Positions 27,958 through 36,290 of a DNA stretch of 64,000 bases are shown piece after piece. A program made the position numbers and the translations under genes. This DNA comes from Shewanella sp. ANA-3 (GTDB lineage: Bacteria > Pseudomonadota > Gammaproteobacteria > Enterobacterales > Shewanellaceae): contig NC_008577.1 of assembly GCF_000203935.1 (NCBI RefSeq), positions 3,224,001-3,288,000 on the forward strand. The letters run 5' to 3'. A model generated the notes under the pieces. It did not search any database. It saw only the letters and a list, made by a program, of their open reading frames with translations, and was not told the DNA's origin. Each line of letters starts with the position of its first letter. The stretch's first letter is position 1.

Positions 27958-28563
27958 TTATTCAGCTTTAGTTTTTACTGTTGCCGCGCCCGGCGTTTGT
28001 GAGATCCCCGCCGTTAAATTAAAGCGCATCGCTTCTTCAAAAGACCAATCCACTAAAATCAAATCTTCACGTTTGACGAGACTCGTCACCCCCGCCATTT
28101 GGTAACTGAGTTGGAATAACACAGGCACCCAATCCCCTTCGGGTAAGGCATCGAGCAACGGCTGCGGCGGCGTATCCGTCATAATAAAGCCCACCACAAA
28201 CCCGCCATTAGCCTGTTTAACCAACACGGTTTGCTGAGTATTGGGTTTGCCCTCACGGTTCATTAAGGAAGCGATATCACGAATACTGCCATAAACAGAT
28301 TTAAACAGCGGGAAACGCATCAGCTGACGCTCAATCCAGCCATAGAGCCACACAATAGGACTCACCGAAAACAACAGGCCCACGGCAAACACTATGGCCA
28401 CGACTAAGATAAAGCCCGCGCCGACAAAATGTTGGTTAATCCCTACCAACTCTAAAATAAAAATCCCTAAACCATCTAACGATACAAACAATGACCAAAA
28501 CAACCACAGGCTTAAAGCCATCGGCAGCAGGTTCATTAAGCCACGGGCTAAGGTTTTCTTCAT
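27958..28563 (-). CDS. DUF502-family inner-membrane protein
   Basis: A 201-residue protein with two N-terminal transmembrane helices (LMNLLPMALSLWLFWSLFVSL and AGFILVVAIVFAVGLLFSV) followed by a cytoplasmic domain. Family landmarks are the basic start RGLMNLLP, the IPL-like FPLFKSVYGSIRDI and the GFIMTDTPP and VPVLFQLSYQMAGVTSLVKREDLILVDWSFEEAMRF segments. The function of DUF502 is unknown. It is monocistronic. Confidence 0.87.
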   Translation of the reverse strand: MKKTLARGLMNLLPMALSLWLFWSLFVSLDGLGIFILELVGINQHFVGAGFILVVAIVFAVGLLFSVSPIVWLYGWIERQLMRFPLFKSVYGSIRDIASLMNREGKPNTQQTVLVKQANGGFVVGFIMTDTPPQPLLDALPEGDWVPVLFQLSYQMAGVTSLVKREDLILVDWSFEEAMRFNLTAGISQTPGAATVKTKAE

Positions 28564-28718
28564 TACAATCTCATCAAATCCAATGGGATAAAAAAAGGCA
28601 TAAATTATTTACGCTAAAAAGCGCGTTAAATGCTACCACAGAGTCACTTTTGCACCAGCACTTGATGTAAGGTAAGGCGCAGAGAACACCAAACCGCTAC
28701 GGCATCGAGGGAAAGAAT

Positions 28719-29114
28719 ATGCGCGTGACCCGTCTAGACCATTTAGTGTTAACCGTGAAAGATATCGAGGCCAGCGTCGACTTTTATCAACGCGTGTTAG
28801 GGATGAAAAAGTCCGTCTTTGGTCAGGGCCGTATCGCCTTAAATTTTGGCGATCAAAAAATCAATCTGCACCAAGCGGGCGCCGAATTTGAACCTAAGGC
28901 AAACCTTGCCACGCCAGGCAGTGCCGATCTTTGCTTTGTAGTTAGCCACAATATCGAAGAAGTGATTAACCACTTAAACAGCCTTGAAGTTGCAATTATT
29001 GAAGGCCCAGTACTGCGCACCGGCGCCACAGGCCGCATCAACTCCGTCTATATCCGCGACCCCGATTTGAATCTATTGGAATTATCCGAATATCTGCCCG
29101 CCTGCGCGCTATAA
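28719..29114 (+). CDS. VOC-superfamily protein (GLOD5-like)
   Basis: A 131-residue VOC protein: RLDHLVLTVKDIEASVDFYQRVLGM supplies the first metal histidine, KINLHQAG the second, and the final strand YIRDPDLNLLELSEY supplies a glutamate. This arrangement is closest to the GLOD5/virulence-associated VOC group. Substrate unknown. The ATG has GGAAAG upstream. Confidence 0.83.
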   Translation: MRVTRLDHLVLTVKDIEASVDFYQRVLGMKKSVFGQGRIALNFGDQKINLHQAGAEFEPKANLATPGSADLCFVVSHNIEEVINHLNSLEVAIIEGPVLRTGATGRINSVYIRDPDLNLLELSEYLPACAL

Positions 29115-29166
29115 ACCCAACGCGCTCAAATGTCGGTGTTCCTTGGCTGGCGGAATAACGCGAGCC

Positions 29167-30054
29167 CTAGTTAAAGTGCAATTTCACAAACTCGATAAAC
29201 AACCGCACCCGCATGGGGAGATGGTCGCGGTCCCGATATAACATGGACAAGGTGCGGGCTTTGCTACTCCATTCAGGGAGAACATGATTCACCTCCCCCT
29301 GCGCTATCATAGGTAGTGCAAAATAATCCGGCACGTATCCGATACCTATCCCTGTTTTGATGGCGTGGGTCAGTAGCATGAGTTCATCCACCTCCAGCCT
29401 GACGCCCTTGTTCGGGTGATAATCAAACTCTTCGCCAGTCGTTTTATGCACCAATTGCCAAGGAATCATAGGGTGGCAAATAATGGTTGGGTGACCGCAT
29501 AACTTGTCTGGCGTAGTGATGCTCGAAATGTCGTAGTCAGGGTGAGAGCACAAAATAAAGTGAATATGCTTTAACGGTCTGGCAATCCAATTTTCCACCA
29601 CAGGATTGCCCACTCTAAACGCCACATCCATGCCTTCCGCTTCAATATCAATAAGCGAGTTTGAAAAGCTCAAATCCAACTGAATATCGGGATATTGCAG
29701 CAGAAAATCATAAAAAATCGACCGCAGAAAATGAGTGCCAGAGTTGATGGGCGCGGAAATGCGGATTTTCCCCTGTGGCTGGTACTTATCCCGATGCAAA
29801 TCTTCGTCAATATTATTGAGTTCATCAAACAGGGCTACCGAGCGCTCAAAATACTGCTCACCGATGCTGGTTAAGATGACGCGGTGGGCGTCTCGATTAA
29901 GCAATCTTAATTGCAAATCGGTCTCTAGCTGGCGGATACGGCGGCTCAAGGTTGAGAGCGGCATACCTAAGGATTGGGCGGCCTCCTTAAAGCTGCCAGA
30001 ACGTGCCACAGCACAAAAACAGCGCAGATCGTCCAACGAATAGTTAGGTTTCAT
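29167..30054 (-). CDS. LysR-family transcriptional regulator
   Basis: A 295-residue LysR regulator: winged helix at residues 5-64 (DDLRCFCAVARSGSFKEAAQSLGMPLSTLSRRIRQLE) and a PBP-like effector domain (GKIRISAPINSGTHFL onwards). The CrgA/AaeR-like subgroup pattern is clear. It is divergent from the EamA transporter gene and very probably controls it; the shared 93-bp spacer contains ATTATTGAAATCAAT, a T-N11-A-like site. Confidence 0.88.
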   Translation of the reverse strand: MKPNYSLDDLRCFCAVARSGSFKEAAQSLGMPLSTLSRRIRQLETDLQLRLLNRDAHRVILTSIGEQYFERSVALFDELNNIDEDLHRDKYQPQGKIRISAPINSGTHFLRSIFYDFLLQYPDIQLDLSFSNSLIDIEAEGMDVAFRVGNPVVENWIARPLKHIHFILCSHPDYDISSITTPDKLCGHPTIICHPMIPWQLVHKTTGEEFDYHPNKGVRLEVDELMLLTHAIKTGIGIGYVPDYFALPMIAQGEVNHVLPEWSSKARTLSMLYRDRDHLPMRVRLFIEFVKLHFN

Positions 30055-30147
30055 TATTGGTATTTACCGTCTTACTTTTGCTTGTTTATCCAATTATTGA
30101 AATCAATACACTAAGGCTCAGTATTTAACAAGTCATCTGGAGTGGCG

Positions 30148-31077
30148 ATGAAATCTGATCCAACGATAAAAGCAGTTATCCTGCTGATTATCTGTACCTT
30201 CTTTTGGGGGAGTTGCTTTCCCATTGGCAAACAAGTGTTAAGCGAAGTGCATGCCTTGACCTTAGTGTTCTGGCGCTTTGTGATTGCCGCGGTCTGTCTC
30301 GCGATTTACCTCAAGCTCGTCCGTATGCCGAAATTGCACTTAAGCATCAATCAATGGCTGTGGATTATCCTCGTCAGCGCGGTAGGTATAGGCGGGCTAA
30401 ACCTGGGTCTATTCACGGGATTGGCGTCAACTAATGCGACAAACGGCTCATTAATCATGGCCCTTAGCCCGCTCATCACGTCACTGATTGCCTGTGTTAC
30501 CCTGCGTACGCTGCCATCATTTGCCCAGTGTTTTAGTCTGCTGGTGAGTCTCACCGGTGTGCTGATGGTGATCACCAATGGGCACCTTGAAACCCTCTTC
30601 TCGATGCAGATAAACCACGGAGATAAATTAATATTTGGCGGGATGCTGGCCTGGAGTTTTTACACCTATTTCAGTCAAGGTATCAGCCGCTGGATGCCAG
30701 TAATCCCCTATACCTTTATCGGCATGTTGAGTGGCGCTGCCGTGATTGGCGCTTTATGTTTGGCATCGCCAGAGGTGCATCCCTTCGCTGAGTTATTCAA
30801 TAGTACGGCGCTAGGCATGGCCGAAGTCGTCTATATCGGCGTATTTGGTACGGTTGCAGGCTATTTATTGTGGCTAAATGGCGTGCGTCAGTTAGGCTCA
30901 GCCAACGCAGCACTGTTTTTTAACTTTGTCCCCATCTTCTCCGTATTAACCTCGTTTATGCTCGGCCAAGCCGTTACCGAGTTGCAACTGTTAGGGATTA
31001 TCGTTGTTATCGCAGGCTTACTGCTACCGCGAATTATTCGGTTTAAACGCGAGCCCAAAGTGTGCCCTGAATCCTAG
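30148..31077 (+). CDS. EamA/DMT-family transporter
   Basis: A 309-residue drug/metabolite transporter with ten predicted helices in two EamA repeats (first beginning ILLIICTFFWGSCFPIGKQVL, second KLIFGGMLAWSFYTYFSQG). The ATG at 30148 is preferred because GGAG is 6 bp upstream; the GTG at 30142 is too close. Divergently paired with the LysR gene. Substrate unknown; amino acid or metabolite efflux is common in the family. Confidence 0.87.
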   Translation: MKSDPTIKAVILLIICTFFWGSCFPIGKQVLSEVHALTLVFWRFVIAAVCLAIYLKLVRMPKLHLSINQWLWIILVSAVGIGGLNLGLFTGLASTNATNGSLIMALSPLITSLIACVTLRTLPSFAQCFSLLVSLTGVLMVITNGHLETLFSMQINHGDKLIFGGMLAWSFYTYFSQGISRWMPVIPYTFIGMLSGAAVIGALCLASPEVHPFAELFNSTALGMAEVVYIGVFGTVAGYLLWLNGVRQLGSANAALFFNFVPIFSVLTSFMLGQAVTELQLLGIIVVIAGLLLPRIIRFKREPKVCPES

Positions 31078-31098
31078 CCAATCCTCAAATTACGTAAT

Positions 31099-31124
31099 AA
31101 AGGCGGGAACTTCTCGCCTTTATT
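31099..31124 (+). terminator. Terminator of the EamA gene
   Basis: Arms AAAGGCG (31099-31105) and CGCCTTT (31115-31121) followed by ATTATT, 22 bp after the stop. Confidence 0.7.
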
Positions 31125-31752
31125 ATTCGCTATAGCGCCTAGGATAAGTCATTTCAGTTATTGGGGCTGATTTGCTCCACCGCAAAAAAGCTTATGACCC
31201 AAAGTAAGATAAGTTTGTCGTCAGATGTGCTGGATGAATTGTCATTGTTTCCCCTGTGACACGCCATAAACTCAACCCTGAGGGCTCGACGGCGGCATCT
31301 GCAACACATGGAAGTGTAAATGCCGCGTTCACATGGATGTGAAAGAGCGGCCATGCCGCCAACGGTCACAGTTGCAACAATGACAATCTTAACGACCATT
31401 GAACTGTTCATCTGGCTAAAAGCTTTTGCCCCAAAGTGTGTTTCGGCTCGTTATCTCAATCGAAAATACCTACTCTTGTTGCCATACAAATTCTTATCTA
31501 GTTACCTATGTTTGGCCCTACCGCGAAGTGGCTAATAATGTATGGCTATACAGTCATATTTAAATTTAGATACGTTGGTGTGATTTTAAGACAATATCAG
31601 TGCGCATTAATTCCATCTGTAGCAAATAAAGTTCTATAAAATCAAATAACTATAGTGGCTGAGTTTTAGTTAATAGGTTTGGAAAACGCGCATGCGCGTT
31701 TTTCCAGATGGTGTATTTGGCAGAAAGCTGATAAGTTCTTTGCATACAGATA
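31125..31752. other. Gene-free flank left of the integron array
   Basis: I see no credible gene. It contains a 20-bp direct repeat at 31186-31205 and 31418-31437 (18/20 identical), a perfect inverted repeat TTCACAT-GG-ATGTGAA at 31328-31343, nested GGCGGCAT/ATGCCGCC arms (31291-31298, 31353-31360), and the palindrome AAAACGCGCATGCGCGTTTT at 31683-31702. It looks like a patchwork of repeated intergenic elements at the chromosome-array junction. No integrase or attI is recognisable. Confidence 0.55.
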
Positions 31753-31818
31753 GTTAACCGTGCGCGTTTTCACTGGTCCAATGAGGTAAACGCGCATGCG
31801 CACGAATAAAATGTTATA
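31753..31818 (+). repeat. Degenerate attC-like site at the left end of the array
   Basis: GTTAACC (31753) and ATGTTATAAG (31811) flank a region whose inner arms GTGCGCG/CGCGC..GCAC can pair. R' is good, the rest irregular; it could be a decayed attC or cassette end. Confidence 0.4.
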
Positions 31819-31833
31819 AGCCAAGGAGAAATT

Positions 31834-32268
31834 GTGGTTACATTTAGGGAAATGGATATTTCCGATTACAACGAAGTGATTGCTTTATGGGCTACTACTG
31901 AAAACTTATCCCTCAGAGATGCCGATTCTCGGCCAAACATCGAAGCTTATTTGAAAAGAAATCAAGGTTTAAGCTTTGTCGCAGTTTCAGATTCTCTTGT
32001 GATTGGCGCTGTTTTGGTTGGTACAGACGGTAGGCGAGGTTACGTACAACATCTGGCGGTTTCATCTGACTTCCGAGGCCAAGGGATTGGTAAGTCTTTA
32101 ATTCAAAAAGCGACAGATGCACTATCAAGAATAGGCATTTCTAAGACGCATTTGTTTGTGTTGATTGAGAATGTGACGGCACAGGATTTCTATACCAAGT
32201 TAGATTGGTATCCGAGAGATGAAATCCGTATGTTTTCGCACAACAGTTCGGGCAACCCAGAAGTCTAG
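31834..32268 (+). CDS. GNAT-family N-acetyltransferase (cassette 1)
   Basis: A 144-residue acetyltransferase. The acetyl-CoA pyrophosphate loop is RGQGIGKSLI after the beta-4 strand VQHLAVSSDF, and the C-terminal half (HLFVLIENVTAQDFYTKLDWY) completes the fold. It starts with GTG at 31834, AAGGAG 6 bp upstream. It is the first cassette gene and is followed by a VCR-type attC. Closest to small GNATs of the RimI-like group common in Vibrio cassettes; the acceptor is unknown. Confidence 0.87.
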   Translation: MVTFREMDISDYNEVIALWATTENLSLRDADSRPNIEAYLKRNQGLSFVAVSDSLVIGAVLVGTDGRRGYVQHLAVSSDFRGQGIGKSLIQKATDALSRIGISKTHLFVLIENVTAQDFYTKLDWYPRDEIRMFSHNSSGNPEV

Positions 32269-32277
32269 GGTTCGGGC

Positions 32278-32404
32278 TTATAACAAACGCCTCAAGAGGG
32301 ACTGTCAACGCGTGGCGTTTCCAGTCCCATTGAGCTGCGGTGGTTGCAGTTGTTGTGTTTGAGTTTGGTGGTAATGCGTTGCCAGCCCCTTAGGCGGGCG
32401 TTAT
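32278..32404 (+). repeat. attC site 1, Vibrio VCR-type
   Basis: A 127-bp site with TTATAACAAACGCCTCAAGA at the left and CAGCCCCTTAGGCGGGCGTT at the right, matching by memory the Vibrio cholerae repeat over nearly its whole length, including the central GGTTGCAGTTGTTGTGTTTG segment. Recombination core GTT at 32400-32402. Confidence 0.92.
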
Positions 32405-32419
32405 GTTTCAAGAGGTATT

Positions 32420-33145
32420 ATGGAACTACAAGAGTTTGTAGATGTTTTGAGTAATGTGCAGTTCAAACAAACGCTAGATTGGTATGTATATTTAATCCTA
32501 GCAATTGTAACAGGACTTAGTGGGTTCTTTGCTTCATATATCAAAGAAAAAGGTAAGAATTTTGCTACAAAAGAAGATTTTAATACTCTTCAAGAGCAGT
32601 TAGGTAAAAATACAGTTCTAGTTGAAAGTATCAAAGCAGAACTCGGTGAGAAGACGTGGGTAAGTCAACAAATATGGGTCAAAAAACAAGAAGCATATGA
32701 AGCAATATTTGAGTTGTTATTTCATGTAAAGCGATACGTTGATCATCAAGTGATTGCCTTTGAAGAATGGGAGTTTATAAACAAATATCACCCATATTTC
32801 CAAATCTATGACAAAGAGCATGAAGCACATTTCAAGGAAATGTGGGAAAAGGACAAAAAAGATTACGAGGAATGGGCTAAGGATCCTGAGGGGCAAGATG
32901 TCGCTCGTGATCTTAAGGGTAAGTATGACAATGCGATGCTTGAACTGCTAAAAGTTGTTGAACTTAAAGCTATTTACATAAGCCCTGACGTTAGCACAGA
33001 AATAGAAAATCTACGCCGAGAATTACAACAAACTCATGACGAAGAAGATTGGGATGACCATTTCTCACGCTTAACTAGAGAAATGGAAAGTACGATAGTT
33101 CGATTACGTGATTTAAGTCGTGTGGAATTAAAGATTGAAACATAA
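32420..33145 (+). CDS. Membrane-anchored coiled-coil protein (cassette 2)
   Basis: A 241-residue protein with one transmembrane helix at about residues 20-41 (WYVYLILAIVTGLSGFFASYI) and a long charged helical domain behind it. The stretch KNFATKEDFNTLQEQLGKNT followed by QQIWVKKQEAYEAIFELL recurs in uncharacterised single-helix proteins of integron cassettes and defence islands. AGAGGT lies 8 bp before the ATG. The stop codon forms part of attC 2. No enzymatic motif is visible; a membrane tether or sensor is possible but unproven. Confidence 0.72.
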   Translation: MELQEFVDVLSNVQFKQTLDWYVYLILAIVTGLSGFFASYIKEKGKNFATKEDFNTLQEQLGKNTVLVESIKAELGEKTWVSQQIWVKKQEAYEAIFELLFHVKRYVDHQVIAFEEWEFINKYHPYFQIYDKEHEAHFKEMWEKDKKDYEEWAKDPEGQDVARDLKGKYDNAMLELLKVVELKAIYISPDVSTEIENLRRELQQTHDEEDWDDHFSRLTREMESTIVRLRDLSRVELKIET

Positions 33146-33264
33146 CAAATTGTTCAAGAGTGATTCGGCACGCGTGGCATTTTTACTATGCGTTAGTTTT
33201 AGTGGTTAAGGTGGTATGCGGATGTTTTGGTATCGCGTGCCTCACACCTTAACAAGGCGTTAGC
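33142..33264 (+). repeat. attC site 2
   Basis: About 123 bp. Left arm TAACAAATTGTTCAAGAGTG-ATTCGGCACGCG pairs imperfectly with right arm CGCGTGCC-TCACACCTTAACAAGGCGTTA. Core GTT at 33259-33261. Sequence differs from site 1. Confidence 0.85.
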
Positions 33265-33284
33265 ACTACAAGGAGGTACTGAGC

Positions 33285-35052
33285 ATGCCTGAAAGATTAG
33301 AGCTCACAAAAAATGCACAATTCTATGTACCAAAAAACACAATTGATGATGCCATCATAAATGATATTCTCGGTGCAGCAGTCGACAATATGGATACGGA
33401 CGCTCAGTTTGTTGTTGACCTTTTCAGAGCTGATAAGAGAGTTGATGAATCAGAGTTAGAATATAAATGCTCAGTTAGAGTATTCCCCTCTGTTAGACCT
33501 GTATATTTTATTAACGAAGAGCTCGAAGATAGGGTGTACGCATTTATTATATTGATCGAATATCAGAATTATTTGGCAATTTTTAAGAAAAGTTGTGCAA
33601 ATATATCCGAGTTATTAAAAGAGCATTTCACCCTTGTTGATAGTAGAGATTTGACAAGTACATTTGGCGATAACGATGTTGAGTTTCAAAAAATCGCTTT
33701 AAGAAATATGACTATTTCAGATAGAGCAATGAGAGCAAGGTCTTATGAAGCTGCAGACTTAAAGGGACTTCTTTCGACACACTCTGCAGGAAGGTCAATT
33801 CCATTTTATTTAAAATTACGTCAAGGCGCTGTCACAAAAACAATTTCTGGAACTGGGCGATTAGTTGAGTCTTCTCAAAGAAAGTCCCTCGATGAGATAG
33901 CTGTTTGGGTGAGGGAGCAAGTTGAGCTTATTGAAAACCCTTCGAATGATAATAACTTCCTAGATTCTTTTGCTAAGAAAGTAGAATTAAGTGATGTTCT
34001 AAACGCATGTGAACCTAATGCAATTCTTGTAGAAAGTACTCCGTTACAGGAAAGAATCGAAAGGGACGGACTGACTTTAAGATATAAGACAGCCGGAGGT
34101 GTAAATGTAGTTATTTCTTCTCGGATTAAGAACAAGCTTTTTGCAGGCCTTGAAAAAGTATATGAACTTGACCCAGAGTGTAAGGTTGTTGGAAGAGAAA
34201 ACTGCACGCGCCTTAGAAAGAATGAAAAAAGCTTAACATTGACATCGAAGGTATTGACAAAGTTTCGAGTAATCGAAAACGGAAAGGAAGTAACCTTACA
34301 AAAATTTATCGTGAAAAATGGTTACTATAGCGTCACATTCACTGACCCTAAATACATGTACTTTATGGGGGCATGCTTTGAAGACTCGTCAGGTATTTCT
34401 GAGATAAATAGTATCTTAGAGATAATGCACCCTAAACTTGAAATGCCCACAGTAACTTCCGAAAAAGGTGGTTTTACTAATACAACTACGGCGTTTGAGG
34501 TTAACTCAATGTTTGGTGTGGTTGAGAGCTTACATCAAAACGACGACTATATATTCTGTGATGATTTGGGTATTGAATGGGCTGATCACATTACATTAAA
34601 CCGTGCCGAATCTAATATAAGCTTCATCCATTCTAAGCATGGCAGTACCATGCACTTCAGCAAGCAACCTTCATGATGTAGTTGGTCAAGGAATTAAAAA
34701 TCTGGGAAATATGTATTTTACTAAAGAGCAGATGCTCGAAAGAATCAATGGTAAGTTCTCGGATACATACTCAAATAGTGGTTGTAATACTAGTATTGCT
34801 AGAATTAGAAAAGGCGATCCAGCGCAAGCAGAAGACTATCTTCATGGATTGTTAAAAGATTACAAACTTCACAGGAAATGTATTCTAAGTTGTTCTTTTA
34901 TATCAAAGTCTTCTGTGGCAACTGAATTTTCTAAGATACAACGTGGTGAATCAGTGCCGGGACACATTATTCAATTGCTCTGGATTATTTCATCATTTGC
35001 TCATGCTGTTAGAGATATGAATGCGATACCAATAATTTACTGTGCAGATTGA
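33285..35052 (+). pseudogene. Large uncharacterised protein with nuclease-like C-terminus, frameshifted (cassette 3)
   Basis: Two overlapping frames, 33285-34676 (463 codons) and a second frame open from 34639 to the stop at 35052, together form one protein of about 589 residues. The first frame ends ISFIHSKHGSTMHFSKQPS-stop; the second continues SASNLHDVVGQGIKNLGN. Restoring a GC in TTCAGC(GC)AAGC near 34650-34660 gives HGSTMHFSASNLHDVVGQ. The junction region, CDDLGIEWADHITL then FIHSKHG, looks like a PD-(D/E)xK-type or related nuclease core (acid, then hydrophobic-H-x-K), with the VVGQ helix behind. The N-terminal 400 residues are a mixed alpha/beta domain I do not recognise. A perfect SD (AAGGAGGT) precedes the ATG. 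Decay, sequencing error or programmed shift are all possible. Confidence 0.65.
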
Positions 35053-35056
35053 TAGT

Positions 35057-35126
35057 GCTAACAAGCCACTGCACGCGGAAATTTTACTCGCTTCGCTCCT
35101 AAAATTCCGGTGAGTGAGGCGTTAAG
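35057..35126 (+). repeat. attC site 3
   Basis: A compact 70-bp site: GCTAACAAGCCACT at the left, AGTGAGGCGTTAAG at the right, with inner arms GGAAATTTTA and TAAAATTCC and a CTCGCTTCGCTC loop. Core GTT at 35121-35123. Confidence 0.88.
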
Positions 35127-35142
35127 TTCATAGGAGGGAATC

Positions 35143-35592
35143 GTGCTCATCATAAGGCTTGTTTTAATAGTTTCTGCATTATTAGTGGTTGTTTACCCTG
35201 TTTGGGGCCTGATATACCCTACTAGCTATTTGCCAGAACTTGTAGAGGTTTACCCACATGCTGAAGGTGCTAGTGTGGACCAAGTTAAAAAAGCGGCTTT
35301 AATTTTATGGCTTAGTAATATTATTCTATCTTTGTCGTTGTTCTTATTAGCTTTGTTTATCAAAAAGCCTCAGAATTATAAGCTTGCTAAACTATCAGCT
35401 ATAGCGTTAATTGGTTACCCAATAATGCTTACTATTGTTGAAGTGCTTTCTAGTTCTGTGCTTTATAGTCACTTGGATAAAGCACCTGTTGCCGTTGAAT
35501 TTTCAGCTATAAAAGGGTTTTATATAATCTTTGGTTTAGCATTAATAGGTGTATATAAATCGCAACGTGAACTTAACAAGCCAATACAGTAA
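35143..35592 (+). CDS. Four-helix membrane protein of unknown function (cassette 4)
   Basis: A 149-residue hydrophobic protein with four predicted transmembrane helices (residues about 3-25, 52-73, 82-105, 124-141) and a short charged tail. It begins with GTG at 35143, with AGGAGG 6 bp upstream. It resembles small DUF2569-like integral membrane proteins in layout, but I find no decisive signature. Its stop codon is at the start of attC 4, as is common in cassettes. Confidence 0.7.
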   Translation: MLIIRLVLIVSALLVVVYPVWGLIYPTSYLPELVEVYPHAEGASVDQVKKAALILWLSNIILSLSLFLLALFIKKPQNYKLAKLSAIALIGYPIMLTIVEVLSSSVLYSHLDKAPVAVEFSAIKGFYIIFGLALIGVYKSQRELNKPIQ

Positions 35593-35674
35593 CGGGACTG
35601 ATAACAGCTTGCTCGGTTCCGTTTCGCTTCACTATTTTAGCAAGCTATTATCAGCCCCTGATTGGGGCGTTAGA
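35589..35674 (+). repeat. attC site 4
   Basis: An 86-bp site with strong inner arms CTGATAACAGCTTGCT and AGCAAGCTATTATCAG; right end GGGGCGTTAG. Core GTT at 35669-35671. Confidence 0.88.
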
Positions 35675-35680
35675 GGGCAC

Positions 35681-36208
35681 ATGGAAAGTACCGTGCAGAA
35701 CGCCAAAGAAAAATTTGACGAGGCCAGTTTCTACTTGGATCTCATGGATACAGTCGAGATTAAACGGAGTGCGCTCACAAAAAATAGGAGCGCGGAGCAG
35801 GAGTTTTCGTACCTTTTAAGCGCCTTCCTCAATGCCTGCTACAGCGTCACCGAACACTTAAAATCAAATGCATTACTAGTTTCAAAAATAAAAGAATTCA
35901 GAAGCCTTCATCCTGTTTTTTATAGTTCAAGCCACGACGGCGGCCTGAGAAATCAGTCAACGCATCTAAAGCCTGTGAAGCCAGCACACGACGGTTACAT
36001 CCCGCCGCCAGGTAGCAATGTAATACTTCGCTTCAGGAGTCAAGGCGAGCCTTATATTCCACCTGCACCGGGCGAGCCAATAAATCTCAATTTTAGCTCT
36101 GGCAGCTTTTATCTCTCAACCCAAAGCCAGCAGAACTCTATTTGTGACCTATGCGCTGTTCATCTTGGGGAAATCAAGAAATTCATTGAGCAATGTGAGG
36201 CACTCTAA
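35681..36208 (+). CDS. Uncharacterised soluble protein (cassette 5)
   Basis: A 175-residue protein. The ATG at 35681 follows AGAGGG and is the first after the attC core. The N-terminal half is helical (EKFDEASFYLDLMDTVEI, SAEQEFSYLLSAFLNACYSVTEHLKS), then comes a Pro/Gly-rich stretch (GYIPPPGSN, YIPPAPGEP) and a C-terminal helix with CDLCAVHLGEIKKFIEQC. No family recognised. The stop lies in attC 5. Confidence 0.68.
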   Translation: MESTVQNAKEKFDEASFYLDLMDTVEIKRSALTKNRSAEQEFSYLLSAFLNACYSVTEHLKSNALLVSKIKEFRSLHPVFYSSSHDGGLRNQSTHLKPVKPAHDGYIPPPGSNVILRFRSQGEPYIPPAPGEPINLNFSSGSFYLSTQSQQNSICDLCAVHLGEIKKFIEQCEAL

Positions 36209-36290
36209 CAATGCGCTCAACTGCCGCTCACTGCGTTCGCTGGACAGTCAAACGCTACGCGTTTGCCTGCCCGTTAGCTTAATCGTTATG
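36204..36290 (+). repeat. attC site 5
   Basis: Left TCTAACAATGCGCTCAACTG, a CACTGCGTTCGCTGG hairpin inside, right GCCCGTTAGCTTAATCGTTATG. Core GTT at 36285-36287. The right core also supplies the putative ATG of the next gene. Confidence 0.78.

Noticed and set aside
27781..28002. 73-codon plus-strand frame between the BCCT and DUF502 genes
   Set aside because: Overlaps the DUF502 terminator and 3' end; no SD or recognisable family.
31154..31411. 85-codon minus-strand frame in the left flank of the array
   Set aside because: Cysteine- and arginine-rich translation of inverted repeats; no SD or homology; looks like chance.
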